A DNA stretch of 64,000 nucleotides, taken from Alternaria dauci (Eukaryota > Ascomycota > Dothideomycetes > Pleosporales > Pleosporaceae). Positions 10,783-21,568 of this stretch are shown here, piece after piece. The stretch lies in assembly GCF_042100115.1 (NCBI RefSeq), contig NC_091280.1, forward strand, positions 1,364,001 through 1,428,000, read 5' to 3'. Below the pieces are notes generated by a model. It was not told the origin of the DNA. It was given only the letters and a program-made list of their open reading frames with translations, and made no database searches. Position 1 is the stretch's first letter. Each line of letters starts with the position of its first letter. The position numbers and the translations under genes were made by a program.

Positions 10783-12695
10783 CGTGTCTCTCGGGCGGGC
10801 AGGCTATCTCGCTTCGCATCGGTATGCAGTCGGTCTATCTCGAGTCGGCACCAACAAGCTTCTTTAACGACCGGGCTAAAAAGCAAACAAGAGGGGAGGG
10901 GGGAAGGGAGCAAGGCGAACAAGCAAGATGCCAGGGAAAGAAGACTCGACGTTGTGATTATCATTCCCTGCAACGGGCACCGTTCCCTATTTCACCCCCA
11001 AATGACGCGCGAACGAGCCTCCCTGATGCCAGAGGCTCACCCGCTGCTGCTGCCGGGGTGGATCACATTGTAGATCTAGACTTGCATACGGCGCTCCCCC
11101 CTTTCCTTATCCGCCCACGCTTGTGCAATGCCCGTATCCCACGACAACTCTACGCAGCCAACTAGCTCGCGCCAGATGGCGTCGCTGCCCGCTGCCGAGG
11201 AACTGCGTTTCGCTTTCGGACAGATAACGCGGCGTTGGCGGTTGGTCGTTGCAGAGCGCATCAACAACCTTTTACTTTTCCACAAGCACTCTCTCTCGCT
11301 CCAGCGTCGCCAAAAGGGGTCCACCCTCTTCCGTTGCGTCTCCGTTAATTTGAGGGGGAGCGAGCCATGTTGCATATCTCATACATAGGTAGAGAAGCGA
11401 GCCGACGTACGCGTCCTGCTTCCCTAGGCCAATTTGCAACCATGATCTTCAAATGATGCAAGCCAGCTACACCGACCCGACCGCACCGAGGCCGATCAGA
11501 CCGGCCATCGCGATCGCACGATAAAGACGTCGTGGGCACAGCACTTTGCTGCCAAGCACAACTTTGCCTTTGCCTTTTGCTGCTGCAAACCCCGCTGAAA
11601 CGCGTTTCGATAAACATAGTCCCTAGCCCCAGCGCTCGCGAGGCCACTAAAAACATCGCGACATCGCTGGCTGCCCGCACTATTGGCATCGCGTAGCGGC
11701 AGAATGACAACATCAGCTGCGCCATTTCTCCTCCTTCTGCACCAGCCATGACAGCATCGTCTACACTTCACCGTGAGGGGTAGATCCCAAGCAAGACTGA
11801 GAACGAGTCGCTTGTGTCGCCGGACATGTCGTCCATTTTATGAAATATGGATCCGAATTACGCGTATCACTTGCTGTACCGCGGCCGTAATCAGTCTCAT
11901 CCGTCACCATGGCACACAACATGCTACGACGATGATGAGACGGTGCCGAATCCTGTGGGACCCTAGACTAGTCGCGACAGTTTTTTTTAAAGTCAAGTTG
12001 CTAGTGACACTACAATGATAGATGCAGGTGCGAGCTCAAAGTACGCCTTTGCTGACGATAACGTTTACGCTACCGTCGGCGGGCGCTCCCGTGATCGACA
12101 CACTGCAGCACGACGCATTCCCAATTTTGCCTGCTCCAGATACACCACCTGCTGTCGTGGCGCAAACCACTCCTCTCGATTATTCGAGTGACGCTGCCCG
12201 GCCAATACCACTGCTGATATCCACGCTTCTAGTCCCCTTTCGTCTTCATCGCTTCATCGTATGTGTATCCACCTCCGCAGCGGATGAACACCCTACCACG
12301 TGTATGTGGAGATGCATCAGATTCAAATCCATACCAATGGTAGCTAGTCAGGAACCACTGAAACGTGCCGTCGTGCGCTATCGATCGAGAATCTTGTCGC
12401 GCAAACCGGAGTCGTGGCTGTTGAAGGATGGCGCCATATATAGCAACATAACAGTTCCGTATCGCTGGAAGCGGCCCCAAGCTGGTATAGACTTTTGCGT
12501 CTATTGAACTTGGCTTCCAGCACACTGGGCGTAAGGTACCAGGTTCTAGCCAGTCAAGTCGGTACGCACGTGGTACGCGACTATACCGCCACTTTGATAG
12601 TGACGGCTCCAACCACCTACAAGGTACGCCCAGGTCTATCTTGCGGTCCGAGCGGACGGAAAAAATTGGAGACAACAACGTCGTTAACTCTTTCA
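10783..12695. other. 1.9-kb gene-free spacer
   Basis: Short open frames here show no family motif, no coding bias and no sensible splicing partners. A purine-rich, G-run tract sits at 10891-10910 (CT-rich on the strand of the gene ending at 10782). Otherwise I see nothing. Confidence 0.5.
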
Positions 12696-15169
12696 TTACC
12701 TGAACCAAAACACCGAGTACGATCCATCATTGCTAAGAATGCGCCTTCGGGTACCGTCGGCTACCTGTTTTCTCCCGAAAGGATCCGTAAGGAGCATTGT
12801 AAGCTTCTCGGATATAGGTCCCATTTCCTGTTTTGATACTGGTACAGGCGGGCTCAAAAGGCTCGGGTCGGGCTGGAGGATGGCGAAGATGCTAGTCTTC
12901 GACCTGCCGACCATCCGACGATGGACGTCGAGTAGGTGATCGTACAGAGGCCAGAGCGTGTCCAGATAATGCGCCGCAACAGGTTCGCATGGCTTGCACG
13001 GCTCGAGCATGTCCATACACGATTTTGCATACGCGAGATCTGCCTCAACACCGTCAACCTGGCCATCCATGAGCTTGGTGGTTGCGCTGAAGAGGAGGCA
13101 GATTGCGGCGGAAAAGGACCAATAGATGATGATCCAGCAACGCTTAGTCAATGTGCCATCGAAGGAGATCAGTCCCAACATGCGAGCAATGTTCTGAGCT
13201 GCCACCGCACACTCCTGCCGATATCTCTTGACATCTTCGACCGATATATTGTTCAGCGGAGACGTCGTGCCGTCGATAAGCTGGGCTTCAGCCGATGCGA
13301 CCAACAGCTGGCGATATAACAAGACTAGTGCACCAAGGTACATGATATGTACCATGAATACTGCGCGTCTTTGGTAGATTGTTAAACTCTGCGCTTCACT
13401 CGAAAGGAGCGTGGGGATTTGCAGCACATGTGGAACTTCCTCGCGCCACTTCTCCAACTTGGTGGTAAGCATGGTCATGTTTCCCTTGGTGGCCAATTCA
13501 GGAGAGGCCAATGTCTTTGCAACCTCGGCAGCAATCAAGTTGATCTTGCTAGTTTGCGTATGTATAAGCTCATCAATGGAGAGCTCGTCTGAATGGCATA
13601 CAACACAGGTAGTCTGGCTATATTAGCATCCTTGCCACCAAAATCATGTGCCTGGCGACATACCTGGGTATCATTGGCCGTCACCTCGGAGGGATAACCG
13701 AGGGTGTAGGAGAGCCAAGAATCCATGAACACGAGGCTTCGGAATATCTTCCTCCAATTCTCATCCGAGGATGAGCGAGACTTAGTTTGCGCGCTTGGAC
13801 ATTTCCAACGGGCAATCTGCAATCCCGCAGCTGTGACTTGTTAGCTTAGTCGCGCGGTCGTCAATAGGGAATGAACGTACCGATTAGATACTTGGCACTC
13901 ATGTGCTTCTCAAGTAGCGAATAGAACGACAGAGAGAGCAATAGGCGCATTGTACGGAAGTAGTCTTGTCTCGCAGTCTGTTCATTGAATTGGAGGGTTC
14001 CCGATGCGTACAGCAGTCGTCGCATGCGGTCGGGGAAGGCATCAACGTCGTAATGTGCGCCCATGGCTGCAACCGTAAAACACTCGGCAAGCGTCATGTC
14101 GTCCACCTGCTTTTGGGGCCGGTAGATGCGGTCGAGTATCTCATTGACCTGTTCAAAAGTCCACATGAAGATAAGTGATCCAGTCCCTCGCACAAACGCA
14201 TACATGGACCGCCGAACACGGTCTTCGGGCGGTAGAAAACCTTGGTTGAACTGTTGAATGCCGCCTCCGTTGAGTATTTCGCCCCTGAGAGCGACCAACT
14301 CACTGAATGCGAGCGTCAAAGCATTATGACATGCTTCGGCTTCGGGTCCACCCGAAATACTGGAGGATTGGAGCGACACGGGACTGCCAGAAGATACTGG
14401 GCTAGCACGTGAGTATTGTCTAGTGTTGTTTGAAGTGTCTGTCGTCGAGCGACTGTTCCCCGGTCGCTGTTTGTTAGAGACTGAAGATGATTGCTGCGTC
14501 TTGAACTCGTTCAAGTAGGCTTGATACTTCTGCCAGTTGTCTGTCTTCTTGTACTCGTCCATCTGGGCTTCGAATTCTTGCATAGCTCGAGCGGCATTGC
14601 TCTCCCACACCCGCTTTCTCTCTGCGGGGAGCTCCTGCCATCTTCGGCCGACCTCCCGAGCTATATCCACAAAGGACAGTTGGCTGACATCAGGGTCGGT
14701 GCGGAGCTGGTCAGCAAAGTTGACATCTGACGCCATGTTAGATCAAACACGAATGGTGCTTTTGCAAGAAGAGCGTACAGGCCGTTTTTGGCTTCTTTGG
14801 CGCGTTTGGATCGGCCCGAGGATGACGCCTGTACCTCCTCTTCTCTCGCGGTGGTGGGGTTGTTGTTTGTCTCGTGAAGCTTTCCAATGCAGACGTCGAT
14901 AAGGATGTGGGTTCCGGTGAACTGACTTCGGGCTCCAGCGACAACGATTGAGGGATCCCACGGTACGTGGCAATTTCGCGCTGCAGCAGTCTTCTGTGGC
15001 CCAGCTTGAACTCGAGTGCTGTCAGATCGTCCTCGGTGATGTCTGCAACACTCTCCCAGTTGTGGAAGCCATTCTCGGATAGGACCTGAGCGTACTGGGT
15101 CAGGCCAACCCGCTCCAGGACCTCGGTGAGGTCTGGTGTGGGGGAGCTAGAACAGGTAGAGATCGCCAT
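12696..15169 (-). CDS. SAM domain / HMG-box / fungal transcription factor-domain regulator
   Basis: Four exons (15169-14779, 14726-13881, 13830-13664, 13613-12696) give 773 aa. A SAM domain lies near residues 12-70 (LTQYAQVLSENGFHNWESV). Splicing out the 52-nt first intron restores a continuous HMG box (about 116-187) through PKTAYVNFADQLR. A Ser/Thr-rich linker follows, and the last about 500 residues resemble the fungal-specific transcription factor (MHR) region (MSAKYLIAAG, DSWLSYTLGYP, LYRQLLVAS). The usual Zn2Cys6 DNA-binding domain is absent; the HMG box takes its place. Likely a nuclear DNA-binding regulator; its targets are unknown. An ATG 22 codons upstream (15235) is in frame, but the SAM domain begins soon after 15169, so the shorter start is preferred. 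Confidence 0.85.
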
Positions 15170-16499
15170 TAGGGGTGACGTCTGTGGTGCGAGGAGATGG
15201 GGAATGGGAGAAATGGCATATATGAGGGTGGCCACACGGCATGACAGTTACCGCGACTGTGGTCTCGCAGGCAGGCAGTAGCTGAGAAGGACGTTTTAGG
15301 GTAGCGCACAGCCGTGTCTGGTGGTCTGGACCGTATAGATGAAAAGAAGGGTGTTCGAGGCTCTCACAGCCCGACCCGCTTTTGACACCCGCTAGTGGCA
15401 GTAGCCGGTTTCTGCGACAGGGCGGGAAATTCCATGGGAATTCACAACGCCGCCACAGGATGCGTCCATGGTATTTGTATTCCTCCATGAGAGCATTCCT
15501 CATCAGATCCAAAAGCTAGACTCCCAAGCCTACGGCTGGCCTGCTACCTACTACGATGGAGACTTTCGGCCTTTTCCGATGCGGAGCATGGCTTCCCGTC
15601 AGCACCGCCCGAAGCCCAGACCTCGCATCTCCCTGCAAAGACCATTGTCAGAATCATGTGGCCCGCAAACTCACCACCAGGACGCGCTGTCACTCAATTC
15701 AGCTATCCGCACCCATGGACACATCATACGATGCTTCTGCACTATTTGTGGCAGCCACGCTACCAAGGACCCTAACGTTGACCGCCCTCACACCATTCAA
15801 ATACATGAAGCATCTCCGGAATTGCTTTCTGCCTCCCTCTTCCAGTCAGGAGCCTTCATCTGCACTGCAGTGTTCCCATGAGCGTGCAACGAACGGCCGG
15901 GGGCTGCTGATCGAAAAGCTGCTCAACGATCGTGTCTGTAAAAGCAACCTTGGAAGGCCTAGATTACTCTTCTAGCCCGCCCACTCGGCTTCCCGCTTGC
16001 CATGTGTGTCTGCGCCACAGCCCCGCGCGATCTGTAGGGGATATGCCCTCCCGTCAATTGGCACGCTTTCTCCACAGACTTTTGCTGATCGCAGACATTG
16101 TAGATCTGCGCATCCCGGTCATTGGTGCGTGGCATCTGACCTCCACACGCTGAAACAAGCAGCCTTGCGAGTGTCGCAGCACGTGTGCGTAGATCAGTTC
16201 ATTCCAAGGTTATCCCGAAGCATGCAGCCATTAATAATCAAGCTCGTCCCGGAATCACACAACGGTCCACGCTACCTAAGCATTAGTATCCAGATCGTAT
16301 CGGAGGAATCAGCAACCGAAACTAACACGCCTGTCTTTACACATGTGGCTAAAGATCAGACTTTCTTGTATTGGTACAATTGGTACTTGGTGCGACAATC
16401 CAAGCCTCGTGCAAACAACCGCAGGCGGTTCCACATAGACGCTCGACTAACGCATGATGTCCTTCAAACAGAAACCATATTTGAACAATACCCGCGGCG
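15170..16499. other. 1.3-kb spacer upstream of the HMG-box gene
   Basis: It contains the 5' region of the HMG-box gene and the 3' flank of the aminopeptidase gene. Open frames of up to about 220 codons occur but look like chance: no motif, and compositionally unlike the neighbouring genes. Confidence 0.5.
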
Positions 16500-17723
16500 C
16501 TACAGGTACTTCTGCATAAGTTCCTTGACCCGACTCAGGTTTAGCCCTTCAATCTTGTTTCCGTTGCCCTCCATCGTTTCCGCCATGCAAACTACGTTGT
16601 ATATGGCCTCTTCCACCGCGTCAGCACTCGCCTCGAATAAGGCATTGATAGTCTGATCATCCGTCATCTTCACTGGTACCTCTTTCGCTTTGTACGGATC
16701 GACAGACGCTTGGCCTGCTGTGACGGTCTGGACGTGCAACTCGTTGGCTGTCGAGAAAGCAAGGAAGACATCACCGGAAGAGTTCGTGCCGTAGCCGCCT
16801 ACGCGGGACAGTCCAACGGTTGCACGTTTAGCCAGTCGTTGCAGTTGTTGAGGATGAAGCGGAGCGTCTGTGGCAAGGACTATGATGATAGATCCGTCTT
16901 TCTTGTCCTTTTCTTTTTTCACCTTGAACAGCAAGTTCGCTTGCGCCATCAGGTCTGGATCGTCGGGGTTCTCTTCAATCTTGCGCTTCTGCTCTTCGTA
17001 GATGATTCTCCCAATCGGCGCACCTCCAATCTTGAAGTCCCACATCTTGCCGTAGTTTGCTTGAACCAGTGCAGCAACGGTATAGCTCTTGCCATCTTCA
17101 CCCGGCACTACACGGGAGCTCGATCCAGTGCCTCCTTTGAAGTAATGGCAGATCATACCCGTGCCACCCCCCGTGTTCCCTTCTTTTACTGGCTCGCTGC
17201 TCGCTTTGTCAATGCCATCCACAACGTGCTTCGGCGTCACAGCGAACTTGGATACATCGTGCAAGAAGCCATCAAAGGTCTCCGCAACAACAGGAAGCAG
17301 GAACCAATCGACCTTCCCGCTCTTATCGCAATTATCACGGATGGCGGATTCGTAGATGCCGTTATACGCTGAACCAACGCCGAAGCTGCCCGTGATGATG
17401 ATTGGAGAGAATAGGAGGCCCATTTCCTCGATGAGGTGAGCCCCAGTCATCTCTCCAGAGCCATTAAAACGGAATATGCCTGCGAAACAGGCTTTGTGAA
17501 ACCAATCTTTGCGTGGCAGAATGGTTGTCACGCCTGTGTTGATGTCGTTTGGTGGTGCGTCAGGGTAGGCAGGTGATGAATGGATGGACTCGGTATGCAC
17601 GAGCACGCCTGGAATGTCTGTCAAGCTGTTCTTGGGGCCGGGCTGATAACGGCCAAGATACAGCGTTGGCAACAAATCGCGGATGCGCTGACGTGGAGTA
17701 GCGGGTGGTGACAGAGAAGACAT
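16500..17723 (-). CDS. DmpA-type (peptidase family S58) aminopeptidase
   Basis: Single exon, 407 aa from the ATG at 17723 ([10 protein letters not shown]). This is an Ntn-fold hydrolase related to Ochrobactrum DmpA and bacterial beta-peptidyl aminopeptidases. Landmarks are [12 protein letters not shown] at the N-terminus, [10 protein letters not shown], the Gly-rich [19 protein letters not shown] (183-200), and [14 protein letters not shown] (276-289). By analogy the precursor self-cleaves between Gly277 and Ser278, and Ser278 becomes the N-terminal nucleophile of the beta subunit. The later [19 protein letters not shown] also matches the family. Known members release N-terminal L- or D-residues or beta-amino acids from short peptides. 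No signal peptide is present, so it is likely cytosolic. It is divergent from the C69-type gene 818 nt away; both are Ntn hydrolases, which may be coincidence. Confidence 0.9.
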   Translation of the reverse strand: MSSLSPPATPRQRIRDLLPTLYLGRYQPGPKNSLTDIPGVLVHTESIHSSPAYPDAPPNDINTGVTTILPRKDWFHKACFAGIFRFNGSGEMTGAHLIEEMGLLFSPIIITGSFGVGSAYNGIYESAIRDNCDKSGKVDWFLLPVVAETFDGFLHDVSKFAVTPKHVVDGIDKASSEPVKEGNTGGGTGMICHYFKGGTGSSSRVVPGEDGKSYTVAALVQANYGKMWDFKIGGAPIGRIIYEEQKRKIEENPDDPDLMAQANLLFKVKKEKDKKDGSIIIVLATDAPLHPQQLQRLAKRATVGLSRVGGYGTNSSGDVFLAFSTANELHVQTVTAGQASVDPYKAKEVPVKMTDDQTINALFEASADAVEEAIYNVVCMAETMEGNGNKIEGLNLSRVKELMQKYL

Positions 17724-18541
17724 GGTGGGCTGGTTCCTAGTGATTATCAAAAGCGATGATATTCGTGTAGTTGAGATGAGGCTTGGGAGAGAGCTGCGGG
17801 TTTGATAAGTGGCAGCCTGGATGCCTTGCGATACTTATACCTTGTTTTCTACTATTTTATCCGCCTATATCAAGCTCAAGGTCGGTAGGCCTCCACTCGC
17901 GCACTCCTTGCAGGCACCAGCACAACTTTCCTCTGAAGGGCGCAAGGCACGCAACCACCTAACGAGGGCGTCGCACGGATAAAAGAAGCTGCATCCGGCA
18001 GGTACGAAGCGTTGTGGACCTACTTCCATCAGAGTTCGCGACAGAATCCACTAGATGATGAGATTGTTGGCGAAGGAGCTGTGAGACGAAAGAGTCATAC
18101 GCGATGATCCGATCCTTCGTGCATGATTAGCGTAGTCGTTACAAACCAGGCGTTCCCCGCCTCTTCAATTCTAACTATTCCCACCAAGCATCGACTGCAT
18201 CCAAATGTAACAATTGTCATGAGTCATGGTGACTGCAGACGACAGAGATTGCGAGGAGGTAGACTGCCGTGCGTAATGAGCGGCCATTGCGCCCGCAGAT
18301 ATCTCCGAACCCATTCACGACTCAGCTGCCAAGGCCCATCGAACCGGTTCCTGCATAGCACATCTCCAACACTACGAGCTTGACCTTCTCCTGTCGATTT
18401 GATCTCCACAATACACAGTGTCGGGGTTATCTGACGTAGTCGGTCCGCTGCAAGGCACCCCCACCCTTGCAATGGAGAAGAAAAACTCCGATGTTCTCCT
18501 TGGAGGTTCTTACTTCCCAATCTTTGACAACAGCCAGCAAG
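17724..18541. promoter_or_regulatory. divergent promoter region, S58 aminopeptidase / C69-type hydrolase
   Basis: 818 nt between two divergent starts. It should hold both promoters. I find no clear TATA box, repeat or upstream gene. Confidence 0.45.
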
Positions 18542-20101
18542 ATGCTCACACGATTTCTTGCGGTAGGGCTCCTGAGCCTCGTGAGGCCTGCGCGCGCCAG
18601 CTATGGATTCTATGTCGGAAAGGGTCTGACGCAAGATGGTAGTGTTATGCTAGGTGGAACCGGAGAGGAAGTGTCTTCGCATTGGCTTCAGATCTTCCCG
18701 GCCAAAGAACACGCTCCAAACGCGACGATTACCGTTGGCGTCACCGAAGACGCATCGATGCCGGGCCAATTGATGAACATCTCTCAAGTCCCTCATACGT
18801 TCCGTTATCTCTCCATGGAATACTCCGACTTCGAAGGCTTTCCTCCCCCTCTGACGAACGGAGGCGTGAATGAGAAGGGCGTTGCTGTCCGGGACATTTG
18901 GGCTCAGAACCGTGACGACCTTATTGCCATGACGCCGAACCCTCAGACCGGATTGCAATACTCCGACCTAGCTCGTATCGTCATGGAACGGGCCAGCACC
19001 GCTCGCGAGGGTGTTGAACTCATTGGCCAAATGATAGCAGAATATGGATACGCCGATTACGGGGGCAACTCGCACCTGATCGCAGATGCGAATGAAGGAT
19101 GGGTCGTATGGCAGATGTCAGGAGGCAAGAAGCTCTGGGCAGCGGAGCGCCTAGGGGAGAACGACGTTCGCGTACTTTATCCGGGCTACATTGAGGATTT
19201 CCCCGTCGATTTCCAGAACAGTTCAGACTATATGGGCAGTCCAAACATTGTGAGCTTTGCTGTCGAACAAGGGTGGTGGGACCCGAACGGTACCGAGCCA
19301 TTCAACATCTTCAATGCATACGCACCTCAAGAGGAGGGATACACAGCCCGAGACGGAGGTGCGAAGTATATGTCGCAAGCCGCTCTCGAGGACGCCACAC
19401 GTGCGATGGCTCCAGTGACGGAGAAAGATCTCATCGAACGCGTTCGCGATTACCGCATCTTGGACGACGAAGCCGGATACGGCCAAGTTGTCTCTCTTCG
19501 CGCAGACATGGATCCTGATCTGATTCGCATCTGGGTCGCACCGACCAGCTCCGTGACTGCGCCTTTCAACCCGTGGTGGCTGGGTGTGAAGAGCGTTCCA
19601 CCCGAGTACGGTCTGCACCGCTATCTATACAAGGACGCCGCCTCGACTTTCTTGGATACCGACTACCAGTACCAGGAAGCCACGCACTTTGCTGGTCGAA
19701 TCTTCAAGCAGGTCCTCTACTATACGTGCTCGGATCCGGAAACCTATCTGCCCATGGTCCAGAATATGTTGCATGGATTTGAAAACGCTTCATTTGTGGA
19801 TATGGAATGGGTGGAGCGCACTGCCAAGACGTTGATTGACAATGGAATGCGTGACGATGCGCTCGAGTTTCTGACTTTCTATTCGCACACTAGGGCGGAG
19901 AAGGCACTGGCTTTGGGCAAGACGATGGTGGATGCGCTCGATGCATATGTCAAGCTCATGGGACAGTTCCGCATGCCGATAGGTGATCGCATCAATGACC
20001 CGGGACTCGGAGCCGAGACTGTGAACTGCCTGGTAGGCTGGGATCCCGACCAACCGGCGGACAAGCAGAGACCGTTGAAGAAGTTCAGACGCCAGGTCTG
20101 A
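18542..20101 (+). CDS. secreted C69-type (PepD/secernin-like) Ntn hydrolase with Ser at the nucleophile position
   Basis: Single exon, 519 aa from the ATG at 18542. Residues 1-19 (MLTRFLAVGLLSLVRPARA) are a signal peptide. Predicted cleavage after Ala-Arg-Ala leaves SYGFYVGKGLTQDGSVMLGG as the new N-terminus. In C69 dipeptidases the mature chain begins with a catalytic Cys followed by the same pattern (hydrophobic, VGK, DGS); here that residue is Ser20. Further family segments are GVNEKGVAVRDIWAQN, GYADYGGNSHLIADANEGWV and a long C-terminal helical part with DYQYQEATHFAGRIF. Expected role is a secreted or vacuolar peptidase or amidase for small peptides or related amides; the substrate is unknown. 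An in-frame ATG 25 codons upstream would bury the signal sequence and is not used. Confidence 0.85.
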   Translation: MLTRFLAVGLLSLVRPARASYGFYVGKGLTQDGSVMLGGTGEEVSSHWLQIFPAKEHAPNATITVGVTEDASMPGQLMNISQVPHTFRYLSMEYSDFEGFPPPLTNGGVNEKGVAVRDIWAQNRDDLIAMTPNPQTGLQYSDLARIVMERASTAREGVELIGQMIAEYGYADYGGNSHLIADANEGWVVWQMSGGKKLWAAERLGENDVRVLYPGYIEDFPVDFQNSSDYMGSPNIVSFAVEQGWWDPNGTEPFNIFNAYAPQEEGYTARDGGAKYMSQAALEDATRAMAPVTEKDLIERVRDYRILDDEAGYGQVVSLRADMDPDLIRIWVAPTSSVTAPFNPWWLGVKSVPPEYGLHRYLYKDAASTFLDTDYQYQEATHFAGRIFKQVLYYTCSDPETYLPMVQNMLHGFENASFVDMEWVERTAKTLIDNGMRDDALEFLTFYSHTRAEKALALGKTMVDALDAYVKLMGQFRMPIGDRINDPGLGAETVNCLVGWDPDQPADKQRPLKKFRRQV

Positions 20102-20591
20102 GATAATCAGGACTCTCTTCGTAGCTGTGGAAGAATATGAATAATAATGTTTACGCCGGGAATCCCTTGCATTAGGTCGTGGAAAGACTCAAGTAGGTAA
20201 CTTTGTCCGCGCGCTGTTGATTACTTAGGTACTACCGTGTAGCGTCCCACACCTAGATGTGCCCATCGGCCGACACATGTACAACAAACGCCCATAGAGA
20301 TTTTGCCTGCAGCTGCTGAAAGTACCATTTCTTCATGCTTGAATGTCCTCGAAGCCCTCGTGAACACAAGCACAGAAAGATGATCACAAAGGCGGCTTAC
20401 TAAGCCATATGCGGATGAGCCTCGGCGGCCGACCCGCTTGAGCTCCATGCCGCAAGCAAGCTGTCCTCCCCGCAACAGCATTCACCACCGCAGCTCGACA
20501 TTCACGCAGTACCCGATCTGATCCACTTGAGCGCTACCGCAGTCGTCGACCGTACACTAGAAAATAATTTACAAATTTCAACCCCGACATC
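20102..20591. other. spacer upstream of thioredoxin gene
   Basis: 490 nt holding the 3' end of the C69-type gene and the promoter of the thioredoxin gene. Nothing else is recognised. Confidence 0.5.
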
Positions 20592-21230
20592 ATGCCCGGC
20601 AAGATCATACCCGTGACGTCGTCTTCGCACTTCTCCCAGCTTCTCTCGCAGTCGACATACACAGTGGTCGACTTCTACGCCGACTGGTGCGGGCCATGCA
20701 AGGCCATCGCGCCTGTCTTCCAGGGCCTGGCCGAGAAGGAGACCAAGCCGGGCAAGATGCAGTTCGTCAAGGTGGACGTGGACAGTCAGCAGGAGGTTGC
20801 AAAGAAGTACGGCGTTAGCGCGTAAGTATGCCACCCACTGCGGAGAGACATGGCGACTTGAAGCTAACGTACATCGTGTAGCATGCCGACTTTCCTCATC
20901 ATCAAATCCTCATCCGTAGTCGAGACAATTCGCGGCGCCAACCCCTCCGCCCTCACAGCCGCCGTCCGCAAAGCTGCCAGCGACACATCTGGCCCGGGTG
21001 CCGCCTCTTCTGTGTTCCAGACCAAAGGCCGCACTCTCGGCTCCGCTTCCGAACCGAGCCGCCCTGTTGGCGAGAGCCCGTTTGCCGGTTTGCAGAGGTT
21101 GCTGCTTGGCAACGGCGGACTGAGCGACGTGCTCGTGAGGTTCGCGGCGCTGTATTTTATCAGCTTGTTCGCCTTCGATTCGTACAAGGCTGCAGAAGAG
21201 AGCCCGTTCAATGTTCGTGCAAGGCGGTAG
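20592..21230 (+). CDS. thioredoxin with C-terminal membrane segment
   Basis: Two exons (20592-20821, 20882-21230) give 192 aa. The first about 105 residues are a complete thioredoxin fold: [17 protein letters not shown] with the redox pair Cys33/Cys36, [15 protein letters not shown], and the cis-proline loop SAMPTFLI formed across the splice junction (Pro79). Classical thioredoxin ends there. This protein continues with a Gly/Ser/Pro-rich linker and a hydrophobic segment (about 160-178, [14 protein letters not shown]) close to the C-terminus, ending in basic residues. This suggests a tail-anchored reductase facing the cytosol on an organelle membrane. There is no N-terminal signal or transit peptide. 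Thioredoxin identity is certain; tail anchoring is inferred from hydrophobicity. Confidence 0.9.
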
Positions 21231-21568
21231 ATGAAGGCTGGCGACGGACCCGTGGGCGGCTGCGGAGAGGAAGCCGGACAATGGTTTGTAGGGGCGGGCG
21301 ACGTTCACATCCCATCGGTTATATGGCGTTTTAGAGTAAGAGCATGGCGTTTATGGTATACCATTTCGAGTCTCAGTGTCTTCCCAACACAAATGTTGGC
21401 TATGGCAATCATTTCCACAAATCATCTTAGATTCATCCTTGGATTTGCCAACTTGCCTTCCATCGCATCGTGCCAAATATCTCGGCTTTGCTAGACATTA
21501 CCACAGTCGGAACTCCACGCGTGATGATCTGAGACTATGTGAGTGCAGCAAACGTGGCACAAACAACC
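21231..21568. other. spacer between thioredoxin and coiled-coil genes
   Basis: 338 nt between two plus-strand genes. No feature is recognised. A 5' non-coding exon of the next gene could lie here. Confidence 0.4.

Noticed and set aside
11345..11749. 134-codon minus-strand frame in the 10.8-12.7 kb gap
   Set aside because: Arg/Cys-rich chance-like translation with no conserved pattern.
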